Assembly: GCA_903873565.1 (NCBI GenBank)
Contig: CAIQOY010000135.1
Location: forward strand, 1 to 8,144
DNA length: 8,144 nucleotides
From: an uncultured Actinomycetes bacterium
GTDB taxonomy: Bacteria > Actinomycetota > Thermoleophilia > Gaiellales > F1-60-MAGs149
Direction: 5' to 3'
Position 1 is the first letter of the stretch, and each line of letters begins with the position of its first letter. Under the pieces are notes generated by a model, which had not been told where the DNA came from, did no database searches, and saw nothing but the letters and a program-made list of their open reading frames with translations. The translations under genes and the position numbers were made by a program. Below, piece by piece: positions 1 to 5,502 of the stretch.

Positions 1-1207
1 CGGCGGCCTCGGCCCGGGCCCGCGCGAGGCGGCCCTCGTGCTCGGCCTCGGCGCGGCGCGCCTCGAGCGTCGCCGCGAGCGCGGCCTCCGAGGTCTGCAC
101 GGCCTGCGCGAAGCGCTCCTCGAGCCCCGTGTCGTCCGGGTCGGCGGCGAGCTCCGCGCGCTCGCGCTCGGCGTCCATCTCGACGCCCGCGGCGGCCGAC
201 GCCGTGGTGGCGGCCTCGTCGATCAGCCGCGACGCGCGCACCCGCAGGCGCTCGGCGTCGGCGGCGAACTCCTCGCGACGCTCGCCGAGCGCCAGCGCGC
301 GGTCGCGCAGGCGCTCCACGGCGGCGTCGAGGCGCTGGACCAGGCGCGAGGCCGCCTCCTGCTCCGTGACGAGCGCGCCGAGCGCCGCCTCCGCGGCCTG
401 GCGTCGGGCCACGATCGCCGCGGCCTGCGCGTCGAGCGCGGCCTGCGCCTCCCGGGCCTCGCGCAGGTCGCCCTGGCGGGCCTGCCGGTCGCGACGGGCC
501 TCGGCGGTCGCGCTCAGCACCAGCTCGAGGCGCAGCTCCAGGAGCTCGGCCTCGAGCAGGGCCGCGCGCTCGGCGGCGGAGGCCTGCAGGGCCAGCGGGC
601 GCAGGCGCCCCTGGATCTCGGCCTGGCGGGCGCGCGCCTCGACGAGCTGGCGCTCGACGCGGTTCAGCTTCTGCTGGGCGCGCACGCGGCGGCGCTTGTA
701 CTTGCCGAGGCCGGCGACCTCCTCGATCAGGCCGCGGCGCGCCGACGGGCTGGCCAAGAGGACCTGGTCGACCTGGTTCTGCCCGATGATCGCGTGGCTG
801 TCGCGGCCGAGGCCGACGTCCGCCAGCACCTCGTGCACGTCGAGCCGGCGCACCGGCATGCGGTTGAGCAGGTAGGCGCTCTCGCCGTCGCGGCTGAGGC
901 GGCGCATGATCGACAGCTCGGGCCGTCCGCCGGGGGCGACGCCGCCCTCGTCCTCGAGCACCAGCTCGACCTCGGCGAGGCCGGCCGCGGCCCGCCCCTC
1001 CGAGCCGGAGAAGAGCACGTCGAGGCCGCTGGCCACGCGCACCTCGCTCGGGGCCTGCGAGGCCATCGCCCAGCGCAGGGACTCCGCGATGTTCGACTTG
1101 CCGGAGCCGTTCGGGCCGACGATCACGCCGACGCCGCGGTCGAAGACCAGCTCGGTCTCGTCGGCGAAGCTCTTGAAGCCCTTGATCCGGATCCGGGTCA
1201 GCCTCAC
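1..1207 (-). CDS. smc: Chromosome segregation ATPase SMC, N-terminal part (runs off left edge)
   Basis: SMC forms the ATPase core of the bacterial condensin and, with ScpA/ScpB, organises and segregates the chromosome. The 402 residues visible contain the N-terminal half of the ABC-type head: the N-terminal strand-helix with GFKSF (10-14), Walker A GPNGSGKS (31-38), an arginine at 57 near the expected R-loop, and the Q-loop IGQNQVD (141-147) followed by EEVAGLGKYKRRR (162-174). From about residue 175 it becomes a long Ala/Glu/Arg/Leu heptad-like coiled coil that continues past the window; hinge, Walker B and C-terminal head are not in view. The start is GTG at 1205-1207, overlapping the rnc stop as GTGA, with GGAGG at 1218-1222 ten bases upstream. 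The rnc-smc order is common in Gram-positive bacteria. The segment around 47-75 differs from the common LGEQSxxxLRG form (it reads ASQAPSEVRVASG), but the ATP-binding residues look intact. Confidence 0.95.
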   Translation of the reverse strand, partial: MRLTRIRIKGFKSFADETELVFDRGVGVIVGPNGSGKSNIAESLRWAMASQAPSEVRVASGLDVLFSGSEGRAAAGLAEVELVLEDEGGVAPGGRPELSIMRRLSRDGESAYLLNRMPVRRLDVHEVLADVGLGRDSHAIIGQNQVDQVLLASPSARRGLIEEVAGLGKYKRRRVRAQQKLNRVERQLVEARARQAEIQGRLRPLALQASAAERAALLEAELLELRLELVLSATAEARRDRQARQGDLREAREAQAALDAQAAAIVARRQAAEAALGALVTEQEAASRLVQRLDAAVERLRDRALALGERREEFAADAERLRVRASRLIDEAATTASAAAGVEMDAERERAELAADPDDTGLEERFAQAVQTSEAALAATLEARRAEAEHEGRLARARAEAA

Positions 1208-1842
1208 GCCGCGCCGCCCTCCTCGAGGGCGCGCAGGGCGCGGCGCGCCGCGGCCTGCTCGGCCGCGCGCCGCGAGCCGCCCTCGCCGACGGCCGCCTCG
1301 CGGCCGTCGAGGAGCACGCGGACGCGGAAGTGCCGCGCGTGCGCTGGTCCCGTTTCCTCCACGGGTTCGTACGCTACACGGCGACCCTGACGCTGCCCGG
1401 CCTCCTGGAGCGCGGTCTTGGGGTCGACGCGCGGGTCGACGGCGTGCGGGACGAGCGGCGCGAAGGCCGCGACGGCGGCGTCGCGCGCCGGCTCCCAGCC
1501 GCGCGCGAGGAAGATGGCGCCGAGCGCCGACTCGGTCAGGTCGCCGAGCACGCCGCGGCTCGTCATCAGGTCGCGGCCGGCGCGCTCGTGGGGAGTGCCC
1601 TCGACGAGCGCGGCCATGCGCTCGCCCAGCCCCTCGTTGCGCGCCACCACGGCGCAGAAGCGGCCGGAGCGCAGCTGGTTCTTGACGCGCGAGATCTCGC
1701 CCTCGGGGGCCTGCGGCATCACGGCCATCAGGTGCTCCCCGAGCGCGAGGTCGAGCACGGCGTCGCCGAGCAGCTCGTCGCGGTCGTACGAGTCCCCCGG
1801 CGTCGCGGCCCAGCTGGAGTGCGTCAGGGCGCGCCGGCGCAC
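1204..1842 (-). CDS. rnc: Ribonuclease III (start uncertain, probably further upstream)
   Basis: Endonuclease that cuts double-stranded RNA, processing the 30S rRNA precursor and some mRNAs; acts as a cytoplasmic homodimer. From the GTG at 1840-1842 the protein has 212 residues. The catalytic domain begins with ALTHSSW (5-11). The signature region reads DRDELLGDAVLDL (20-32), with E23 and D27 at the metal-binding positions; D101 and E104 of DLTESALGAIF supply the second pair. A linker near 130-140 leads to a double-stranded RNA-binding domain (about 141-208). 212 residues is slightly short for the family. In the same frame upstream lies IAALLDGLEPAV, which resembles the usual first helix of RNase III, but no ATG, GTG or TTG is available there, so a CTG start (1894-1896 or 1864-1866) is possible. 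It lies between acpP and smc and overlaps smc by 4 nt. Its signature has Asp where many homologues have the first Glu of ERLEFLGD. Confidence 0.93.
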   Translation of the reverse strand: MRRRALTHSSWAATPGDSYDRDELLGDAVLDLALGEHLMAVMPQAPEGEISRVKNQLRSGRFCAVVARNEGLGERMAALVEGTPHERAGRDLMTSRGVLGDLTESALGAIFLARGWEPARDAAVAAFAPLVPHAVDPRVDPKTALQEAGQRQGRRVAYEPVEETGPAHARHFRVRVLLDGREAAVGEGGSRRAAEQAAARRALRALEEGGAA

Positions 1843-1896
1843 GGCGGGCTCGAGCCCGTCGAGCAGCGCGGCGATGGGCCCCGACGGGCTAGTCAG
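1843..1896 (-). other. Probable N-terminal extension of rnc, without ATG/GTG/TTG
   Basis: In the rnc frame, upstream of the GTG at 1840-1842, the reading continues as LTSPSGPIAALLDGLEPA and joins the RNase III body. The segment IAALLDGLEPAVRRRALTHSSW fits the usual RNase III opening helix (LLxxL...LLxxALTHxSY). The only near-cognate starts are CTG at 1894-1896, which would overlap the acpP stop region by 8 nt, and CTG at 1864-1866. No good Shine-Dalgarno sequence precedes either; translation could be coupled to termination on acpP. The frame stays open upstream into acpP until TGA at 1966-1968, without an ATG, GTG or TTG. Confidence 0.5.
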
Positions 1897-2134
1897 CGCG
1901 GGCGACGATGAAGTCGACGGCCTCGCCGACGGTGCCGATCGACTGGGCCTCCTCGTCGGAGATCTTCACGCCGAAGTTCTCCTCGAGGTCCATGATCAGC
2001 TCGACGAGGTCGAGCGAGTCGGCCTGCAGGTCGTCGCGCATGTGCGCGCTCTCGGTGATCGCGTCCGGATCGACGTCCAGGCGCTCGACCAGGATCTCCT
2101 GCACCTTCGCCAGTACCTCAGCTCGCTCTGCCAC
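1889..2134 (-). CDS. acpP: Acyl carrier protein
   Basis: Small acidic carrier that holds growing fatty acyl chains on a 4'-phosphopantetheine arm for type II fatty acid synthesis and hands acyl groups to PlsX and other acyltransferases. The 81 residues match the family length. The motif DDLQADSLDLVELIM (34-48) contains the DSL attachment site with Ser40, and the sequence is rich in Asp/Glu and predicted to form the four-helix ACP fold, ending in GEAVDFIVARAD. The start is GTG at 2132-2134, preceded by the AG-rich Shine-Dalgarno AGGGGG (2142-2147) with a 7-nt spacer, the strongest ribosome binding site in the window. It follows plsX after the largest gap of the operon (63 nt), so it may have its own promoter. 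The fatty acid elongation genes (fabD, fabG, fabH, fabF) often found next to acpP are absent here. Confidence 0.97.
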   Translation of the reverse strand: MAERAEVLAKVQEILVERLDVDPDAITESAHMRDDLQADSLDLVELIMDLEENFGVKISDEEAQSIGTVGEAVDFIVARAD

Positions 2135-2141
2135 TGTCTTT

Positions 2142-2147
2142 CCCCCT
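2142..2147 (-). promoter_or_regulatory. Ribosome binding site of acpP
   Basis: The minus strand reads AGGGGG followed by AAAGACA and then the GTG start. This purine run supports GTG at 2132-2134 as the acpP start and suggests efficient translation, as expected for an abundant protein. Confidence 0.7.
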
Positions 2148-2172
2148 CGGTCGGTGTCCCGTGGACGCGCTG

Positions 2173-2201
2173 ACAGTAGCAGGCGGCTCCGGCCGCTTCA
2201 C
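2173..2201 (-). promoter_or_regulatory. Weak candidate promoter for acpP
   Basis: On the minus strand GTGAAG (2196-2201, overlapping the plsX stop) is followed after 17 nt by TACTGT (2173-2178). These share only TGA with the -35 consensus and TAnnnT with the -10 consensus. They would place a transcript start roughly 30 nt before the acpP GTG. The spacing is right and the gap is the longest in the operon, but matches this weak arise by chance, and a small hairpin falls between the two elements. Confidence 0.22.
2183..2196 (-). other. Short hairpin just after plsX
   Basis: The minus strand reads GCGGC, loop CGGA, GCCGC immediately after the plsX stop codon. The stem is 5 bp and all G/C, with no T-run behind it, so it is not a standard factor-independent terminator. 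It might act as an mRNA processing or stability element between plsX and acpP, or be chance in such GC-rich DNA. Confidence 0.3.
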
Positions 2202-3190
2202 GCCCCCAGGGCCCCGATCCGGGCCGCGATCCGCCCGGGCAGGTCCGCGCGCACGCCCTCCGCCGCGTAGCGGCAGGCCCGCGCGATCCCGTGCGGGCGC
2301 GCCGCCCCGTGCGCGATCACGGCGACGCCGCGGCAGCCGAGCAGGTGCGCCCCGCCGTAGGTGTCCGGGTCGAGGTCGTCGCGCACGCGCCGCAGCGCCG
2401 GCCGCAGCAGGATCCCGCCGAGCGCCGCCCGGGGGCCGGTGGCCTCGGCCCGCACGCGCCGGAACGCCTCCCGCGCGGTGCCCTCGCAGGCCTTCAGGAG
2501 CACGTTGCCGGCGAAGCCGTCCGACACGATCACGTCGACGGCGGAGGTGAGGGCGTCGCGCCCCTCGACGCTGCCCCGGTAGCGCAGCGCGGGATCGGCC
2601 GCGATCAGGGCGTGCGCCTCCTTCATGCGCTGGTCGCCCTTGCCCGGCTCCTCGCCGATCGCCAGGAGCCCGCAGGTCGCCTCGCGCAGCCCCAGCACGT
2701 CCTCCGCGAAGGCGCAGCCGAGGTGCGCGAACTCGTGCAGCTGCCGCGCGGAGGTGTCGAGGTTGGCGCCCGCGTCGACCAGCACCGTGGGCCCCGTCGC
2801 GCCCGGCAGGACGGCGGCCAGCGCGGGCCGCGAGACGCCCGCCTGGCGGCCCACGAGCAGGACGGCGGCGGCCAGCGTCGCGCCGGAGTGGCCCGCGGAG
2901 ACGAGCGCGTCCGCCTCGCCGTCGCGCACGAGCCGGGCGGCGACGCCGATCGAGCAGCCCGGATCGGCGCGCACCGCCTCGACGGGATCGGCCTCCTGCG
3001 CCACGCGGCCGCCGGATGCCGCGACCCGCACGCGCGGGACGCCGGCCACGGCGTCGCCGATCAGCTCCGGATCCCCGACCAGCAGCACCTCGAGGTCCGG
3101 GTCGGCGGCCACGGCGTCGAGGACGCCCCGCACGACCGACGCGGGCGCGTCGTCCCCGCCCAGCGCGTCGACCGCGATCCGGGCCGGCAT
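2198..3190 (-). CDS. plsX: Phosphate acyltransferase PlsX
   Basis: Converts acyl-ACP and phosphate to acyl-phosphate, the acyl donor for PlsY in the first step of phosphatidic acid synthesis; a peripheral membrane enzyme. The 330 residues match the family length. Seen in the sequence: AVDALGGDDAP at the N-terminus (6-16), the SAGHSGATLAAAVLL block corresponding to the usual SAGNTGA, GRQAGVSRPALAAVLP, an EGRDAL segment, the hallmark VSDGFAGNVLLK with D224, and YGGAHLLGCRGVAVIAHG near the C-terminus. The start ATG at 3188-3190 lies 4 nt after the rpmF stop. No strong Shine-Dalgarno is seen, so translation is probably coupled to rpmF. The frame stays open far upstream (to 3703) but that part is a shadow of rpmF and the YceD gene. 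The rpmF-plsX pair is widely conserved, and acpP, which supplies the substrate carrier, is the next gene. Confidence 0.96.
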   Translation of the reverse strand: MPARIAVDALGGDDAPASVVRGVLDAVAADPDLEVLLVGDPELIGDAVAGVPRVRVAASGGRVAQEADPVEAVRADPGCSIGVAARLVRDGEADALVSAGHSGATLAAAVLLVGRQAGVSRPALAAVLPGATGPTVLVDAGANLDTSARQLHEFAHLGCAFAEDVLGLREATCGLLAIGEEPGKGDQRMKEAHALIAADPALRYRGSVEGRDALTSAVDVIVSDGFAGNVLLKACEGTAREAFRRVRAEATGPRAALGGILLRPALRRVRDDLDPDTYGGAHLLGCRGVAVIAHGAARPHGIARACRYAAEGVRADLPGRIAARIGALGA

Positions 3191-3194
3191 CGGG

Positions 3195-3383
3195 CTAGCC
3201 CAGCGCGGGGCCCGTCGTCGCGTAGCGACGGCCGCGGTAGGTCCCGCAGCTCGGGCAGACGCGGTGCGGCAGCTTCGGCGCCGAGCAGACGCCGCAGGTC
3301 GCGACCACGGGGCTCGCGATCTTGTGCTGGGCGCGGCGCTTGTCGCGCCGGGCCTTCGAGGTCTTCCGCTTGGGCACCGCCAT
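3195..3383 (-). CDS. rpmF: 50S ribosomal protein L32, zinc-binding form
   Basis: Small basic protein of the large ribosomal subunit. The 62 residues start with the highly conserved MAVPKRKTSKARRDKRRAQ, including the AVPKRKTSK signature, and contain the zinc ribbon pair CGVC (30-33) and CPSC (43-46), so this is the four-cysteine, zinc-binding version and not the zinc-independent paralogue some actinobacteria use under zinc limitation. It is followed by a Tyr-Arg-Gly-Arg segment and a short tail. The start ATG is at 3381-3383. No Shine-Dalgarno is evident in the preceding 42 nt, which hold a small hairpin. It lies directly after the YceD-family gene, the usual partner of rpmF in most bacteria, and 4 nt before plsX. 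Confidence 0.97.
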   Translation of the reverse strand: MAVPKRKTSKARRDKRRAQHKIASPVVATCGVCSAPKLPHRVCPSCGTYRGRRYATTGPALG

Positions 3384-3410
3384 TGCGCCGCGCAGCGTAG
3401 CGAACGCGCG

Positions 3411-3423
3411 GGCGCCGTGCGCC
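3411..3423 (-). other. Small hairpin between the YceD gene and rpmF
   Basis: The minus strand reads GGCGC, loop ACG, GCGCC right after the stop codon of the YceD-family gene and ahead of rpmF. The stem is 5 bp and there is no T-tract. It could shield an RNA end or modulate rpmF, but chance formation is quite possible at this base composition. Confidence 0.28.
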
Positions 3424-3425
3424 TG

Positions 3426-3941
3426 TCAGGCGGGGTCGTCCCCCAGGAGCTCCCGCAGGGGGCCCCAGCGGTCGTCGCCCGCGGGCGGCGGGCAGTCGCA
3501 GGGCCCCGCGTTGAGGTCCGCGCCGCACGACGGGCACAGCCCCTTGCAGTCCTCGCGGCAGAGGATCTTGTGCGGCATCGCCAGCACCACGGCGTCGGCG
3601 GCCCAGGTCGCGACGTCAAGCTCATCGCCCTGCAGGTAGTCGCAGACCTCCTCCGACTCCGCCCCCGCCTCCGGCGCATCCGCCTGGTACTCGCGGGCGT
3701 CAATCGAGACGGGGATCCGCGCCTCCTCGAGGCAGCGGTGGCAGGGCCCGTCGATCGTGGTGGCGAGACGCAGCCGCAGGAGCAGGCCCGAGTTGAGCCG
3801 CGTCAGGTCGACGCGCGCGACCACGGGCGCCGCCGGCCCGGCGTACTCGACGCCGCCGATCGCCAGGTGCGGGAGCACCACGGGCACCTCGACGGAGCGC
3901 TCCTCGCCCGGCTCGAGCCGGAGCTGCGCGATGTCGATCAC
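3426..3941 (-). CDS. YceD/DUF177 family protein (23S rRNA accumulation)
   Basis: Member of the DUF177/YceD family, whose E. coli representative is needed for normal 23S rRNA accumulation and is co-transcribed with rpmF. The 171 residues show the family pattern: an N-terminal beta-rich half with a PCHRCLEE motif (66-73), an acidic middle (85-110) including WAADAVVLAMP, and the cysteine-rich end with C128, C132, GLCPSCGADLN (C136, C139) and CDC (148-150). The C-terminal cysteines probably bind a metal, by inference from their spacing. The start GTG at 3939-3941 is 19 nt after the upstream stop; no clear Shine-Dalgarno precedes it, and the leader holds the perfect 12-nt palindrome GGCCGCGCGGCC (3948-3959). 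The IDIAQLRLEPG opening fits the family, so I keep this start over later GTG codons. In mycobacteria the equivalent gene (Rv2926c) also lies between the SepIVA gene and rnc. Confidence 0.92.
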   Translation of the reverse strand: MIDIAQLRLEPGEERSVEVPVVLPHLAIGGVEYAGPAAPVVARVDLTRLNSGLLLRLRLATTIDGPCHRCLEEARIPVSIDAREYQADAPEAGAESEEVCDYLQGDELDVATWAADAVVLAMPHKILCREDCKGLCPSCGADLNAGPCDCPPPAGDDRWGPLRELLGDDPA

Positions 3942-3960
3942 GGGCGGGGCCGCGCGGCCG

Positions 3961-4455
3961 CTAGGAGGTGATCTCGGTGAACTGCGCGGAGCCGCCCTCG
4001 GTGCGATCCGGCGACGCGCTGGCCAACTGGCCGCGGCCGCGCTGGACGGCGCCGAGGAACTTGCCGAGGTTCGTCTCGAGCGTGCCGAGGATCTCGTCGG
4101 CGTAGTCCTCCGCGCCGAGCCGGATCTCGCGCTCGCGGGCCCGCGCGTTCTCGAGGATCTCCTGCGCCTGCCGCTCGGCGAGGCGCACGACCTCCTGCTG
4201 CGACGCCTCGCGCTGGGCGATCTCGCGGGCCTCGACGACGATGCGCTCCGCCTCGCGCTTGGCCTCCCCGAGCATCTCCTGGCGCTCCTTGACGATCCAG
4301 CGCGCCTGCTTGATCTCGTCCGGGATCGTGGCGCGCATCTGGTCGAGGATCTCCCAGATCTCCTCGCGGTCGATGCGCACCTGGTCGGTCAGGGGCACGG
4401 CCTTGGCGTTGTGCACCAGCTCGTCGAGCTTGTCGATCAGTACGAGGACATCCAT
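3961..4455 (-). CDS. Coiled-coil protein, DivIVA/SepIVA-like (putative)
   Basis: A 164-residue cytoplasmic protein without signal peptide or membrane segment. It opens with MDVLVLIDKLDELVHNAKAV, then a short conserved block with RIDREEIWEILDQMRATIPDEI (about 27-48), and from about 48 to 120 forms a highly charged Glu/Arg/Ala helix of coiled-coil type (ARWIVKERQEMLGEAKREAERIV and onward), ending in a Ser/Thr-rich tail. This layout resembles a conserved actinobacterial family often labelled ATP synthase subunit B-like or DivIVA-like. Mycobacterial SepIVA (Rv2927c), an essential septum/envelope protein, lies at the same place next to the DUF177 gene. The assignment rests on neighbourhood and pattern, and this protein is shorter than I expect for SepIVA. 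A division or elongation scaffold role is inference. The start ATG at 4453-4455 has a good Shine-Dalgarno (4461-4467) overlapping the coaD stop, 10 nt away. Confidence 0.78.
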   Translation of the reverse strand: MDVLVLIDKLDELVHNAKAVPLTDQVRIDREEIWEILDQMRATIPDEIKQARWIVKERQEMLGEAKREAERIVVEAREIAQREASQQEVVRLAERQAQEILENARAREREIRLGAEDYADEILGTLETNLGKFLGAVQRGRGQLASASPDRTEGGSAQFTEITS

Positions 4456-4460
4456 GTGAT

Positions 4461-4467
4461 CTCCCTC
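4461..4467 (-). promoter_or_regulatory. Ribosome binding site overlapping the coaD stop codon
   Basis: The minus strand reads GAGGGAG, then ATCAC, then the ATG of the coiled-coil gene. The first bases of this site are part of the coaD TGA stop codon (4466-4468), which suggests that ribosomes ending on coaD re-initiate here. It fixes the start at 4453-4455. Confidence 0.7.
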
Positions 4468-4963
4468 ACAGGGTACGCGATTGGGGATTCTCCACGAACC
4501 ATCGGACGACGCACGGTGGGACGAGGCCGCCGATGTCGCCGCCGAACGCCGCGATCTCGCGGATCCCGCTCGACGACACGAACGAGTAGGGGTTGGAGGA
4601 GGCCAGGTAGACCGTCTCGATATCGGGCGCCAGGTGCTTGTTGAGGTGCTGCATCTGGAACTCCCACTCGAAGTCCGATACGGCGCGCAGGCCCTTGACG
4701 AGCGCGCAGGCGCCGCGCCGCTGCGCGAAGTCGACGACGAGGTCGGCGAACGGCTCGACGCTGACGTTGGGGACGTCGGCGAGCGACTCCCCGAGCAGCG
4801 CCACGCGATCGTCGACCGGGATCAGCGGCTCCTTGTGCTTCGGACGGCGCACGACGGCGACGACGACCTCGTCGAACATCGCGGCGGCCCGCCGGATGAC
4901 GTCGACGTGGCCGAGCGTGACGGGGTCGTAGGACCCCGGGCAGATGGCGATCCGCTGGCTCAT
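4466..4963 (-). CDS. coaD: Phosphopantetheine adenylyltransferase
   Basis: Catalyses the fourth step of coenzyme A synthesis, joining ATP and 4'-phosphopantetheine to give dephospho-CoA and pyrophosphate. The 165 residues match the usual ~160. The nucleotidyltransferase motif CPGSYDPVTLGH (8-19, with the T/HxGH signature TLGH at 16-19) is at the N-terminus, followed by RRPKHKEPLI, the LVKGLRAVSDFEWEFQMQHLNKHLAP block and the second ATP-binding motif SSSGIREIAAFGGDI. All of these are well conserved. Its ATG (4961-4963) overlaps the rsmD stop as ATGA, a pattern for coupled translation; no separate Shine-Dalgarno is apparent. The rsmD-coaD pair is very widespread. CoA made by this pathway is also the donor of the phosphopantetheine arm of the ACP encoded downstream. 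Confidence 0.97.
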   Translation of the reverse strand: MSQRIAICPGSYDPVTLGHVDVIRRAAAMFDEVVVAVVRRPKHKEPLIPVDDRVALLGESLADVPNVSVEPFADLVVDFAQRRGACALVKGLRAVSDFEWEFQMQHLNKHLAPDIETVYLASSNPYSFVSSSGIREIAAFGGDIGGLVPPCVVRWFVENPQSRTL

Positions 4964-5502
4964 GCGCGGGCAAGGATGGCGAGGCAGGCGGCCCCGACGC
5001 GCCGATTGTAGGCGGCTTCGAGCCCGGGCATCGCCGCCTCCGTGCCGACGGGCGCCTCGACGACCACCCGGCCGCCTGCGGCCAGGACCCGCGGCACGTC
5101 CGCGACGAGGCGCGGCCAGAGCCGCGGGAGGTCCGCGTAGGGCGGGTCGAGCAGCACCAGGTCGTACGCCTCGCCCGCCTCCGCGAGCGCCCGCAGCACC
5201 GCCGGCGCGTTGCCGCGGCGCACCGTCGCGGCCGCCGCCTCGCCCAGCGCCGCGACGTTGGCGCGGACCGCCTCGAGGGCGGCGCGGTCGCGCTCCACGA
5301 ACAGGCAGGTCGCGGCGCCCCGCGACAGCGCCTCGAGCCCCAGCGCCCCGGAGCCCGCGAAGAGGTCGAGCACGCGCGCGCCGGCGATGTCCCCGAGCGA
5401 GGCGAAGACGGCCTCGCGGGCCCGGTCGGAGGTGGGCCGCACGTCGCGGCCCGCGGGCGCGACCAGCCGCCGCGAGCGGTGCCGGCCGGCGACGATCCGC
5501 AT
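4960..5502 (-). CDS. rsmD: 16S rRNA (guanine966-N2)-methyltransferase RsmD
   Basis: Methylates G966 of 16S rRNA in the assembling 30S subunit with S-adenosylmethionine. The 180 residues fit the family. It begins with the typical MRIVAGRHRSRRL and the RPTSDRAREAVFASL block (22-36), which in this family leads into the Rossmann fold. Motif I is LDLFAGSGALGLEALSRGA (45-63), the acidic end of the second strand is E70, and motif IV, the catalytic DPPY, is at 119-122. The start ATG (5500-5502) shares one base with the recG stop (TGATG). The frame stays open for another 2.6 kb upstream, but that is a GC-bias shadow of recG. The downstream stop overlaps coaD. Confidence 0.96.
   Translation of the reverse strand: MRIVAGRHRSRRLVAPAGRDVRPTSDRAREAVFASLGDIAGARVLDLFAGSGALGLEALSRGAATCLFVERDRAALEAVRANVAALGEAAAATVRRGNAPAVLRALAEAGEAYDLVLLDPPYADLPRLWPRLVADVPRVLAAGGRVVVEAPVGTEAAMPGLEAAYNRRVGAACLAILARA

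Noticed and set aside
38..1390. A 450-codon plus-strand open frame over smc and rnc
   Set aside because: Low-complexity Ala/Arg/Leu/Gly product, directly antisense to a well-conserved SMC head and coiled coil; a composition artefact.
3191..3703. Upstream extension of plsX to give a 501-residue protein
   Set aside because: The extra residues are a shadow frame of rpmF and the DUF177 gene; PlsX homology begins at MPARIAVDALGGD and the length from there is normal.
3948..3959. Perfect palindrome GGCCGCGCGGCC before the YceD gene as an operator or attachment site
   Set aside because: A 12-nt all-G/C palindrome is easily expected by chance here and no second copy or promoter is evident; mentioned only in the gene entry.
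2625..3971. A 448-codon plus-strand frame over plsX, rpmF and the YceD gene
   Set aside because: Antisense to three well-supported genes, with no domain pattern and compositionally biased protein.
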